Shown: positions 11,290 to 22,264 of the stretch, piece by piece | Numbering within the stretch: position 1 is the first letter of the stretch | Layout: each line of letters starts with the position of its first letter | DNA from: Phlebiopsis flavidoalba | Taxonomy: Eukaryota > Basidiomycota > Agaricomycetes > Polyporales > Phanerochaetaceae | Length of the DNA: 64,000 nt | Direction of reading: 5' to 3' | NCBI GenBank assembly: GCA_035772785.1 | Contig: JAOCPU010000015.1 | Location: 310,001-374,000 of the forward strand | Notes under the pieces: model-generated | What the model was told of the DNA's origin: nothing | Seen by the model: the letters and a program-made list of their open reading frames with translations, nothing else | Database searches by the model: none | Position numbers and translations under genes: made by a program

Positions 11290-13201
11290 TTGGAACTGAA
11301 ACCTCAACCCATGAGCTCTATCTGTCTTTCATTAGCCCCCAACCTTCGCTGCGAAAGCTTACCTTTCCGGAGTCCATTGGTCTGCTTGTACCGCCGTCGT
11401 TGGAGCTCATCTTCTGCCTCAGCCTCATCGTCATTAAGCATGGAACCAGGGTCAGGTATTAAGTATGGGAGCCACTACGAAAAACCATAGTTGGCTTTCG
11501 CTTTGTCAGGCGGATTTCGCCGTCGTGCTGACCCCGGCGGGATCCTTCGATTTAAATGGGTACGATTTTAGCCAGCCTGCCTTATCATTGGTATTGTCAA
11601 GGGGTGAGGAGTCGTGTTTAATAAGACTTTAATCTCGTCTCATTATGTGCGCTTCCGAAAGGCTCGACACTGTGGAAGATTTCAATTTCATTAAAATCTT
11701 ACTCATCGGCCACGCCCAAGAACCCACTCGCACGAAGGTCGGCTCTCCTCGCGCTCCCATCTCCGAGCCGAAGACGGAGACGTTCCACCAAATTGGTGGA
11801 TACGACTACGAGGCAACCACTCAGCCTCCTGCTGCCGTCTTATAAGGTCGCGCACAATCAGTGCCGCCTCCTCTGCACTTCCAGCACCTTCACCTGCTCG
11901 TTCTGAACATGGCATTACGACACCTCGGCCCGATCGGAGCGCTATACAGCGTCCCCATTTTCTATCTGGTCAATTCGTTGCATCCCCGAGCGAAATATGG
12001 ATTCGAAGCCAGCCCGGACTCCGCGGGGTGGCAACTCCATACAGCGCTCGCCTTGAGAACGTACAACCTCTTGTTCTACATAACCCCCTGCTCCCACACT
12101 CTCCCTCGATACTCGCAGTATCTCTCCTAACTATCGCGACCAGCGCGTCATTATTCGCTACCGACAACGAGACGGCCGTGCCCCCAACTCTGGATCTTCG
12201 TCGTTTCTCAGACCTCGGTTATCATCACACCGTCGGAGGAAGATGGAAGAGAAATCCCTTCACGGACGCAGCATCAGCGACGCCGTCGCGGAAGGTCACT
12301 CGCCCGAGCTGAAGCCAACAGCGCTGCCCTCGGACGAAGGCTACGCAGAATCTCTCTATACATCCCCCGCCACCGCCCGCGTCGCATACAGTTTTCTCTC
12401 TTGCCACGTCAAACATTGTGTATCCCCGTTCTCGCTACACTATTGGAGGCTCTGGCGATACCTCCCGCCACGCAAGAAGGGCGCGTCTAAAGGCGAAACG
12501 GTGCGAAAGAGCACACAGACTTACGTCAGCCATGCAGACACGATGGACCTCATTCAAGCCCTGTCTACCGAGTTCCCCGGCGTGCCCCGCCGCTCGAACA
12601 GCGGGCATCGCGCCGTCGCTCGCTGAAACCGAGACCGACACGATCGCCAGCCCACAGGACCTCACACGTTCTGTAAGCGGGCGTACGACGAACAGTAGGG
12701 ACCGGGCTTGTTCGCCGAAGCAGCTCGACGAAGCGCAAGCCCGTGCCCTGCGTGGGACGATGAGCTCTTCGGACCCCAGCCAAGCACGAGCAAAGCCCCG
12801 CAGAAAGCACCATCCCCCAGGCTGGCGTGCCTCCACTCCCCCAAACACGCAAGCTGCCAAGCAGCTCACGGCTTTCACGCGTCCGCCGCCAGACCGCGCA
12901 GAGCGACGAGAAATCGGCTTCGGTCACGTCGCCACAAGGCAGCGCGCTCGAGTTCCCTTGGGTGCAGCCCGGGGGCGACGTCGTCGAAGACGGCAAGGCC
13001 GAGCTCGAGGACGCGTGTGGAGTAAATCCGGCGCTGCGCGTATCAAGAGCATCGGTAGTGTGCCTCGCAGCCGGACGCCTGCGCCGTCGAGCAGCGAGTA
13101 TAGCAGGGATAGCGTTGTGGCGTCGTGGCATGATGGTCCTAGTGACCGCTCTGGATACCCCACGCCGCCCCCTGTCGGCAGTTGGAGGTGCGTAGTTTTA
13201 T
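11290..13201 (+). CDS. uncharacterised protein, possible membrane segment and disordered tail
   Basis: Several plus-strand frames carry protein-like sequence. LTFPESIGLLVPPSLELIF and CLSLIVIKHG (about 11350-11445) are hydrophobic. PSILAVSLLTIATSASLFA (about 12100-12160) looks like a membrane segment or signal anchor, followed by DNETAVPPTLDLRRFSDLG. HGRSISDAVAEGHSPELKP and then DTMDLIQALSTEFPG follow. The end is a Ser/Pro/Arg-rich, probably disordered region with SRDSVVASWHDGPSDRSGYP and TPPPVGSWR, ending at TAG 13201. The frames switch several times, which is compatible with the single-base errors seen in the rest of the window. I do not recognise the family, and one gene could be two. Confidence 0.33.
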
Positions 13202-13440
13202 AGTTTCAAACGGGTTTTTTGGTGCGGTGTATGGAGTAGAACCGGGGAATAGTGGTCGTTGTTTTCGAGTGGCAGTCGGAGGCATCCCCCTCCCGAATCG
13301 CAATACAGGATACACCGAGCGATACATCGCAATTACAACATGTTCCGTGAGATAAATCCATAAATACAGGTATAGAAAGCAGGTCACAGTCCGTTCTAGT
13401 TCTAAAGACCAGATCAGTGTTGCTCGAGAGTCAGAGATGT

Positions 13441-14657
13441 TCAACTTACTTCTGGGATCCGGAATATCGTTATTTCCTGTAATAAACAGTGAGTATGTCT
13501 CAGTGGTGAACAATAGCATGCGGAGTACCTGTTGTTTGAAGTATCTCCGGTTCTCCTCATCAATGAGCACGAGGTTTAGGTAGTACCTCACGCTGAACTT
13601 CTTGTTCACTTCTCGGAATGTGTGGGTGTAGGTCGAAGCCGCCAAGGAACAGACGTATTGGGATAGTCTCCCCTGAGATGCAGATCAGATTTGTAGTTAA
13701 ATGCCTTAGAGATAATTCCATACCTCGCACGGGGCGCGCCATCCATGATCTCGAATTTGGTGATCGTTTCGCTCTCGTTGTATTGGTTTGGTGGTGAACC
13801 GGTGGTTTCACGACGTATAATGGAGAGTTCCATGTGTTTGATCTTGATACGGACCAACAAGAAGTAGATCTTGCCTACAATCACGTCCTTCAAATGATAT
13901 CTAGGGCAGTGTTTGCGACGCGTTCAGCACCTCAGGACAATTAACACTTACTTGGACATTATTGTACTCGAACTCAATGTGCAAACAGTCTTCAATACCA
14001 ACCTCCATCTTGATTGAATTTGTTGCTATCCGGAGGCATTCGATACGAATGCACCCATACGTCCTTCTCTTTGGTGACGTCCGCCATCCGCCGTGAGATC
14101 GTAACTCGAATGAAGTACCTTGGTATACGATGGGTTTTGTCATAGCGCACGGTAGTGGGAAGGGTGACGCACCTCAGCTTCACATTGATACCTTGATAAC
14201 TTTCGAACTGCTTCTCTACATTCTTGAAGAGGAAAGTCGAACGTTTGGGCTTGTCTCATCTCGCCCGGCGCGGCAAGCTCTTGTGACAGTGACAAGAATT
14301 CATGATGATGACCACGGGTCGTAGAATAGTTCTACTTTATGGTGATAAATGTAAGATCATGTTGTTTGTCGTTCTACTTACCAATGCTACCAACAAACTC
14401 GACCTTGATTCCTTCATGCGCGAGCTTCTTTCCATCTCTTACGCGTACAGTCACCTGGTAGACACGATACCAGTTAATTTCGTGTTTGCAATGTAGTATG
14501 CTAGCCATACCTGGCCCGCTACACCGTCACCGTCGTAGTAAACAGGACATGTAATCACTCGTTCCTTGTCCCCCTTCATGTCGACTTGCTTTCGCTCGTC
14601 TTCGCCATCTAGCTTGACCTCGACGTCGACCGGAGAGGCAAAGAAGTAAGCAGCCAT
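13441..14657 (-). CDS. VPS26: retromer subunit Vps26
   Basis: Arrestin-fold subunit of the retromer cargo-selective complex, acting with Vps35 and Vps29 in endosome-to-Golgi retrieval. ATG at 14657 gives MAAYFFASPVDVEVKLDGED. KVEFVGSI, HHHEFLSLSQELAAPGEM, QTFDF, KLRYFIRVTISRR, MEVGIEDCLHIEFEYN and KHMELSIIRRETTG follow. ITKFEIMDGAPR and GETIPIRLFLGGFDL close the second arrestin lobe, and the last residues include NRRYFKQQ, then EITIFRIPEVS and TGA at 13441. About six introns have consensus ends. Two exons each contain one extra C (in the FYDRG and TFDFLF codons), which breaks the frame in an otherwise near-perfect gene. This locus is the best evidence that the indels are sequencing errors. 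Confidence 0.95.
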
Positions 14658-15202
14658 TTTGGATCGGATATACGAGGCTGTGACCCGAGGCCAAAAGCGT
14701 ACTCGTAAATGGTCGCGAAAGAGGATGTACTTTGGAGTCTGACTTGAGAGCTCTACTTCGCCAAGCGCAGCTGTCTGGCGGCGCAGCTATGGTTAGGGTC
14801 TGCGGTGGCGGGCCGCGCGCGCAATCGCGTTACCGCGCTGAGCGATCACGTGCTACCTAGTTTGAGACGCGTTTCTTGCGGTTCGCGACTTCGGTTCAAC
14901 CTCGACTCGGCTAGCCTCAGGGGTCTGTCGTTCTATTCCCATTGACAACACAGCTCGGCTAGAAGGCTACATCACTCTTGCGAAGTGCTATCACTGGGTC
15001 GAGTGAGTCTCTTCTACTCATAAGTTCGTGGAGATTCCTCATTTCGCTTAGCTGCCTTAGAGCGAAAGTCTTCGCTTTGAACGACGCCTGACGCGCATGA
15101 ATCGACGCTAAACTGCTCTGTAATAGCTTGAGAACGTTCCATTACCAGACAAGGGACTCCGAACGACATTTACACGCGATTCATATGATCTCGCCGCGTG
15201 TA
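14658..15202. promoter_or_regulatory. divergent promoter of VPS26 and SAP-domain gene, with CACGTG
   Basis: This 545-bp interval separates two start codons pointing away from each other. It holds a palindromic CACGTG E-box at 14847-14852 (context GATCACGTGCT), the type bound by bHLH factors such as Cbf1. No ORF of note occurs. That the E-box regulates either gene is inference. Confidence 0.5.
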
Positions 15203-18200
15203 ATGTCCTCCACAACACAAATCCTTTTCAAACACACCAGCGCTCAACTCTCTTAAACGGGATCAACTCGTCAAGCTCTGCAAGAGACATGGAGTAAAGG
15301 CCAACGGCAAGAATTCAGAGCTCATAGACCGCCTGAAGCAGAAAGCTTCCGAACTTCCTCCTGAAGGAGTTGAATGGCACGAGTCGGAAGAGGAGGAGGA
15401 GGAGGAGGATGTCCCAATACCAGGCAATATTTTCCAAGTATCAGCACGTCAGAGTGAACAATCATGGGAGATGGTCATGGACGACATCAAAGAGGAGGAC
15501 GAGTCTGGATCCGGCTCAGGTGCAGTAACATCTGGTATGAAGAGCCCCGTGAGCCCGACGGGAGAGTTCGGCACCGCTGGTCCTAAGAGTAAGCCTTTGT
15601 TACCTGAGCTTGCTCGCTAAACAATTAACCTTTTGTCTAGGCTCAGTCAAGTCTTCTTTGAAAGCCGCCATTGCGAACTCTTTCGGTCTCAAGCGCGCTG
15701 CGGCCTTGAACAAGGAAACAGCCAGGAATCTCCCAGAGGCTAGGGGCCCAAATCGCAATGTCAACTACCTCTCTGATCGATGAGCCCTCGATCGAGCCCC
15801 AATTCCTGGAGCTCCTCCTCCCGTCCTGGTAAACCTGCTCCTAGCAACGCTCGCCTCAGCACGAGCTCGAGGGAGGGAGCAACTACCACCATCCGTCTGA
15901 TCTCATCTGAGACTGCCTCATCTGTGATGGAGAACCCCACCACGTCTGAAGCCCATACCAGACACAACCTTTGATCTCGATATGGGCACACCGAGCGTCA
16001 CCAAAAACGTGTGGCCCGCGTCTCCTGCAACCGCACTTCATCCTGGCAAGTTGTACCCAACTATCCCGGCCGAGGATCTTAAGCCTTCTTTCCTATCTCC
16101 GTGGAAGAACGCTGCTCTGTCGAGCCCGCTGAGGGCCACACCTGCCAAGCCGAAACAAGAGCTCCCGGCTGCTGTGCCGGACGACGTATTCTCTCCAGCG
16201 AGGCCCGTGGTCGCTTCACCTTGCTGTGCCTGTCTCAGCAGCCAAAAGGGCCACGCCTAAGGTCAAGGTAGACTCTCCAGCACCAGCATCAGCCCGTGGT
16301 CGCGTCTCGGTTGCGCCCAACGACCCCTTCCTCTTCGGCTTGCCACTTCCTCGCCACAGCATGTCCAACAACCAATTCGAGAATGCCGCGGCGGACGTGT
16401 TGGAGGAGATGAACAAACGTCTCGCGGCTGCAGGGCGTTCAGAAGGGTCGAGAGAAGACCCTCTTGGACAACGCAGGCAAGGTTTCACTCCCTGCTGCGG
16501 CTCCCCAAACCTCAGGTGAAGACGAGTGGCGCGGACAGGTTTGCGAAGGCGCGCACGAGGACGCGTTTTAACAAGATCGGACTCTATCGCGAATCACTAC
16601 GCCGTGAAGAGGATGCAACCTACCACTGCTGCAGCGAAGAAGAGGAAGTCCGAGGCGACTGGGCCCTAGGGCCGGTCCTGCGGCTCTGAAGAAGAGTAAA
16701 CGTTTGCTCAAGCGCGAGTCTCAGTAACGGGAACCGCAAGAAGATGAGTATTCCCGGTGACTTTGGTGCAGACGGATACGAAGACAATGAAGACGAGGAT
16801 GTGGACGCCACCGATCGTAGGTCCCGAAGCGGATCAAGGTCTCTGAAGTGGCAAGGCGTTCATCAAGGGAGACGCGTCTCGTTACTCGTGTGACGTCGTG
16901 GACAACAAGACTGAGGGACCTGGGAGAAATTGAAGTGCGGAGAGAGAAGAGACAGCGCGAGAAAGAAAGTACTGGAGGAAGAAGATAGAGGCCAGGCGGA
17001 GTAGCTATGGAAGGCCGAGCATGTCTTCCAGCACTGCTACCAGGCCAAGCATCTCATTCCAGCACCGCTACCAAAGTCGAGCCGCCTACATTGAGTGGAG
17101 TCCTCAAGTCATTTGGGATATTACGCCGCCACTCATCTTGTTACAGAGCCCAAGCCCTCACGACTTGGTCTCATAGGCGCTGCTAAGTCTTCCTTGGTTC
17201 GCGGGTGTCTGGGGAATGGGGGCAGGAGCGAGCTTCCGAGGACAAGCCAGCTAACGCGACGAAGCCCTCCGTTTGTGCCCGGCGACAACCAAGGCTGTGC
17301 CGTTTATAGAGAGATAATACTCTTCCCCGAAAGCCGGTCGCTGGGCAGCAGTGCGAAGAGCGACCCGTACTAGCATCTTCGTCCCTCTAGGTTCCATCTG
17401 CGACCCGGCACCAAGAACCTCTCGGCACGTCTCGTTAATGCTCACTCAATTCCAAATCTTCTCGACCCTCCGGAAAATGCGGACTCTGAATGTACCCGTC
17501 TGGTGGCATCCATCTCGGCCTGCTGAACATACGCCAAATCTTCTGCGTACCTCATTCATGAAAGTACCATAGGTTCCGTTTCGCCTTGGGAGCAATAGAG
17601 CCCAAACATTGACCACGGTTCCATCCAAAGTCCACCCATCGGGCTTAGGCGGACGCATTCACTTCTGCACTCTTAAATCAGAAAGCAGCTCTCTCGTCTA
17701 GTAACACAAGGCGCTCTACAACATCCACCAGATACATGAGGATGCGAAGAGTCCCTCGCCAGCCCGAAAGCGAACGGTAAAAATCGAGGCTATTGGCGCC
17801 CGCCCACGGCGTGAGCTCCCTTAGCCAAACGCCAGAACACCGCACTCGCCTCCAAGCACACCTGAGCTTCACGCTTCCCGTCAAAAGAATACATCCCCTC
17901 CTTCAACAGATCCCGATGGTGGGCGACCGTGTCACCTTGCACCGCCCTCTCCCACTCCCAGATCTCAGCCAACCTCTCTCCCTTCCAGCTAGTCCGACGT
18001 CCCCTTCAAGGACCTAAGGAAACAGGTCGCTTAGGCTGCGACTGGCGCGCCCAACGCTGATGGAGAAGCGCCGGGAGCGCGAGTCGACTCGCGACCCACA
18101 AGGCCTCCCTGGCAAAGCCCTAAGATCTCACTTGTCAAAGCCACAAAGCCTAACGAGCTCTCCCGCTACTAAGGAGTATCCGCGAGGGTCCTGTCGAGCA

Positions 18201-18503
18201 GGCGCTCGATTGGCCCACTCAGCGCTGCCCTTCCGCAATTCGCAGCACACGGCGGCCGTGCCCTACGCTCGAGCATACGGCGCAGACGCCAGAGGCTTTT
18301 GATGGGCGACTGGCCAAGAACGAGCCGGCGGCGTCGCTGCGAACGACGGGAGGTGCTAATGAGTGCATAAGAAGAAGGGGCTCGGCAGACGCGGGGGGGA
18401 TGTAACATGGCGGAGTAAGAGCGCCGCACGTATCGGGGCGAGTGGGGGTCGGAGATACACCGCTCCGAAGAGGCTGCGCGAACGCATGCGACGAGTGTCC
18501 GAT
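15203..18503 (+). CDS. SAP-domain nuclear protein, otherwise uncharacterised
   Basis: ATG 15203 opens MSSTTQILF. After one extra A the frame continues as a SAP motif, LKRDQLVKLCKRHGVKANGK followed by NSELIDRLKQKA (residues about 15-50), a helix-extension-helix that binds A/T-rich DNA or chromatin. An acidic run (seven Glu near 15390) and a Ser/Pro-rich body follow. A clear intron (GTAAGC..TCTAG, about 15590-15641) leads to SVKSSLKAAIANSFGLKRAA. Downstream pieces include NNQFENAAADVLEEMNKRL, a DRFAKAHEDAF-like segment, NHYAVKRMQPTTAAAKKRKS (bipartite NLS-like), and KKMSIPGDFGADGYEDNEDE. The lower-confidence tail continues in fragments to RYTAPKRLRERMRRVSDE and TGA at about 18503. It is probably chromatin-associated; no catalytic domain is seen. 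The 3' third could be a separate unit. Confidence 0.68.
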
Positions 18504-21308
18504 GAGTGATTATATTACAATTTGCTGGATTTTCTCCATTTTCATGTGTATGAGTTTATCTTCAAACGAGTCCACTTTTTTTTTTTTCTCATCCGCGTCA
18601 GTTTGTACTACTACTATGTCACCCACCTGTTACGGCGGCTCCTCGATCTACCCTTACACTAGCCCTTGCTACGATTTTTTCCCTGTCTTCCTCGACTCCT
18701 GTTGTGGCGACTGTAAAATAGTGCTGCGAGATTTGTAGTCCTCAAATGGAGTAGCTACTATCAGAGTGCCGGAAAACATATTTTACAACGTGAATACTCG
18801 GTAATGACCGTTCTTTACGGATTGAAACATGCCTATGAGCCATTGAACAACCCTTACTTTACGCGAATTACCGTGCCCATGACGGTTGTGATCCGGGCAA
18901 CACGATTATCGCCAGCTACTATCTCATACAAGGCCCCGATCTTGTTTCAAAACTCCCTGGCTCCATCACAGTCAATTGAAATGAATACAGTATATAGTGT
19001 ACTCGGCAACGCAAATGGCCTCAGCGTACTAATGAGAGCAGTCCTATGACGACCGTGCAATATTAACACGGGACATTCCTGAAGAAATCCCGTGACGAGA
19101 AGTCACATCTCGACGGCGGGTTGGGAGCTTTTCAACGCGTCAGGTTCACCAACATCTGGACCGGTAAGTAGAGCCAAAAACTAACTATAGGTATGTTGTA
19201 TGAACCAAACCCGTTTATACTACATGTCGCCAACTGCTCGACTCTGTTTTCAAAGAAGACGCTGTTTGAAGGCCCGTTTAGATTTTTTGGGACAATTGGC
19301 CATGAAAGATATTTATGATTGTGTGAAGTAAAGCGAAATGACATAATGTAATTTTCCTGTGTAAATTAGTGCCGGTGCTTGGCCCCGGCGATCCGGTTTC
19401 CTTCAACCTTCACCATAGTCCCCGTTGCGTGGGGCGCCATGATCCTTGTCAACTTTTAGCACCGCAAACTACTATTACCCAAGAGTTCGCACTCGGTGGT
19501 CTATGCGCGGCTACAAACAATCCGCTCTCCTAAAACATGGGAAGAACCACCCGATGGGCTCATCTTCAGAAGTTGTGGGCCCATCATAATCTGCCGCGAA
19601 CTAGGGCGCCTATACTCTCTCTCTCGTCGTGTCTCATATTTCTCGATTCCCAGCCTGTTTTGATGTTAGGGGTAAAGTTGGTACTTCTCGCGAAGGTTTG
19701 GTGGCGTTTCAAGCTAGCTCAAACTATGGGAAACGTGGTCACAGTCCTGCGGCGTGGCGGCTCTGAATTGGTAACAATGTTCGTCAGCCGCGTACGTACC
19801 ACGAACGGTAGCCAAAAGTGCTAAATCGCGCCGAAAACGCAAGGAGAAGCAGCTTGAGGAGGTAAGTCTAAGATGTTCACGTTGATTTTAATTCTGGGTG
19901 CTAACAATGTTACTGCTAGGTTGCGGACGATTGAACCAGAATGGTCCGGGTAGCTGCCACTACAATCTGTTGCCGGACCTCAGCGTACGTTCATACAATT
20001 CACTTCATTGTCCGGATCCTCCAATGGCCAACGAAAACACGTGTACATAATAAAAGCAGGAGGTGCGACAACCTCGCAAATGAAATCAAGAAGAAACGCG
20101 AAACCAAGAAGGTTCATGTCCTTTGTCAATAACTCTGGCGCCACGTGGGGTGCACCGTACGACGTGGGCAGTACGTTGAGTGCTTGACTATCGCGAAAAT
20201 GTCGTTGACACCTTGACCCGCCTCCAGCTTTCCTGAGAAAGAGGGTTGGGATCGTGCTCATAGGTCCTTAACGTCAAAGGGTCCCATTCTATATATCGTG
20301 AGCACCCATTGTTGCGCAGCATACACGCGCGACTTAACATTCTATGTTCGGTAGTGACCGTTGGGTTCGTACAAAATACATAGTCCAATGCCTTTCAAAC
20401 TAACATTACTTTATAGCCTGACAGAGACTAGCTCCTCGCCAAGGATGCGACTGCCGACGACCCCGGCCTGTCATCAACATATCTCCGTCGCAGCAATCAA
20501 TACTCTTGCCACGGGGAGTACGCTCGCGGATGCAGGCAACGGCCTCTGGAGTTGTGGGTGCATCTCTGTACCGGCTGGAAGACGAAGAGACACTAAGACG
20601 GCGCTTCTAGATAACACTAGCCAACCCCCGGCCGCAGTGAACCACCTCACATCACTACTCGCATCAACCTCCTTGGACCACGTTAATGGTAGGGATATGG
20701 CAGGTCATTCCACACACACACCCTACTGAACACTGCGCTGATTCGGGCACAGGCGCGTATTTAAACGCGGTCATGCCTGGGTGAGTTTCTCAATAACGCC
20801 CCTTCAGCAGGAGCTCTCCATTGACCCCCCATTCCAGCATCTTCCCATCCAAGATGACCGCGTTCGGCTACAAATCGCAAGGCGAACCGCGATGGAACTC
20901 CGCGCACAGCCAATGGGGCTCCGCACCGGCAGACCGCGAGATATGGCTCGGCATAGGTCAGTGTTTCCCTCCCACTAGAAGCATTCAAGATTTTCTGACG
21001 GTGCCCAGCATCTATGTTCCTCGCGAGCCCGCTCCCCGCATCGGCACATATCACGGGACACACCCACATTGCGCTGGACGGGCGGTGCGCTCCTCGTTTA
21101 GCAGGATTCAAATCCTAGCCTGTCAGCTTACTTTATCCTTGAATAACCCGGATACCACGTTCTCCTGTATACTTTGAAACATGCTATACAATCCCATTTT
21201 CTTCACTCGGTTGTTCCGTCCGAATATTACATCATAGATCGACTAGAAGAATATAGCCCGTGCTGCGAGCAACAGGGGGTGAACGGCGTTATGACCTGCC
21301 GTTGACCT
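18504..21308. other. about 2.8 kb without a supported gene
   Basis: Several ORFs of 60-120 codons are present. The most gene-like piece is on the plus strand at about 19537-20195, where a consensus intron (GTAAGT at 19862 to CTGCTAG at 19919) follows a basic segment KSAKSRRKRKEKQLEE. The spliced frame then stops almost at once. A plus-strand ORF at 20841-21177 includes TAFGYKSQGEPRWNSAHSQW. No domain, repeat or transposon hallmark was recognised. This may be intergenic or decayed sequence. Confidence 0.35.
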
Positions 21309-22264
21309 TCATTCTTGCCTTTTTTCCTTGGCCTTCTCCTCCTGATGCGCTCCTTCTCCGGCTTCCTCCTTTGCGAGGTCGTGCGCCTTGTCGTTCAGGC
21401 CTCCCAACCGGTTACCGTGCGATTCGTACGCGTAGAACTGCTGGTAATATTGTGAGAGTGGCAAGGGGTTAGGTGAGGGAATGGGAACGTACTTGTATGC
21501 GGGTAGCTGTGGGACGTTGTTAGGGTAACATGTATCGAGTGTAGTGTTACGGAGGACTCACTGAAGATGGTGTTTGTCTCGGAGTACTCATCCTGCGCGT
21601 TTGTGCGGATCAAGGAGCCAAAGTTATAATCCTTGACAGTCTCCTTGTACCTGTTGCCATGGATGTTAGTCCCCACCACCTGTGTGCGATTCCCAACACA
21701 ACCTCACGTCTCAATGAACTTCCGCCACTTCTCCTTACCCTCCTTGCTCCCTTCATCATATCTTCATCGAGCTTCGTGATTCTCTCATACGGTTCTAGCC
21801 GAATAGCTCGGGGAAGTCTGTCTTGAAGTGCTCGAATATCTCGTCATCCAGAACCCATTGTGTACAATCATGAACATCGATGTCCCTGTGACAGCAACAT
21901 TACGAGCGCACTTTGTGAGTAACTCAGCTGCTGTGGGGGGACTTTGTCAAGAAGAGTATCCAGTACGTCTATAGCCGGGCGGCGCTAGTCGAGACGCGCC
22001 GCGGGAATTTCCTAAAGTTTAGCAGCAGAGCGCTAGCGACGCACCTGCGCATGCTCAACGGCCTTCACGGCAAACCTAGAGAGACAAACGCGTTCACAAG
22101 CAGCTGGTCGACATATCTCACATAGACCACTCACTGCTTCCGATCTGCGCGACCACGTACGAGGGGCGTTCAAGCGCGGACGGCGGTATGTACGGGAGCG
22201 GGCGCACGCACCTCTGGCCAAGTTCTGCGCCTTGTTGGGATTTCAAATCTTTCGGGTGGTTCAT
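21309..22264 (-). CDS. PBDC1 / YPL225W family protein
   Basis: Small conserved eukaryotic cytosolic protein (polysaccharide biosynthesis domain-containing 1 family; yeast Ypl225w acts as a chaperone for nascent eEF1A). ATG at 22264 gives MNHPKDLKSQQGAELGQ. After a GTGCGT intron come IGS.. and the family signature FAVKAVEHAQ (near 22040-22070). WVLDDEIFEHFKTDFPELFG follows, corresponding to the DDEIF..FP block, then KEKWRKFIE, and DYNFGSLIRTNAQDEYSE with NTIF, the core YNFGTLIR motif. The last exon replaces the usual short end with GLNDKAHDLAKEEAGEGAHQ and a Lys/Glu tail to TGA 21309. Single-base breaks occur around 21700-21850. The family is recognised from several blocks in order; the Glu/Lys tail is longer than usual. 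Confidence 0.85.

Noticed and set aside
21095..21125. tRNA-like T-arm (GGATTCAAATCC)
   Set aside because: No matching acceptor, D-arm or anticodon arm could be found around it.
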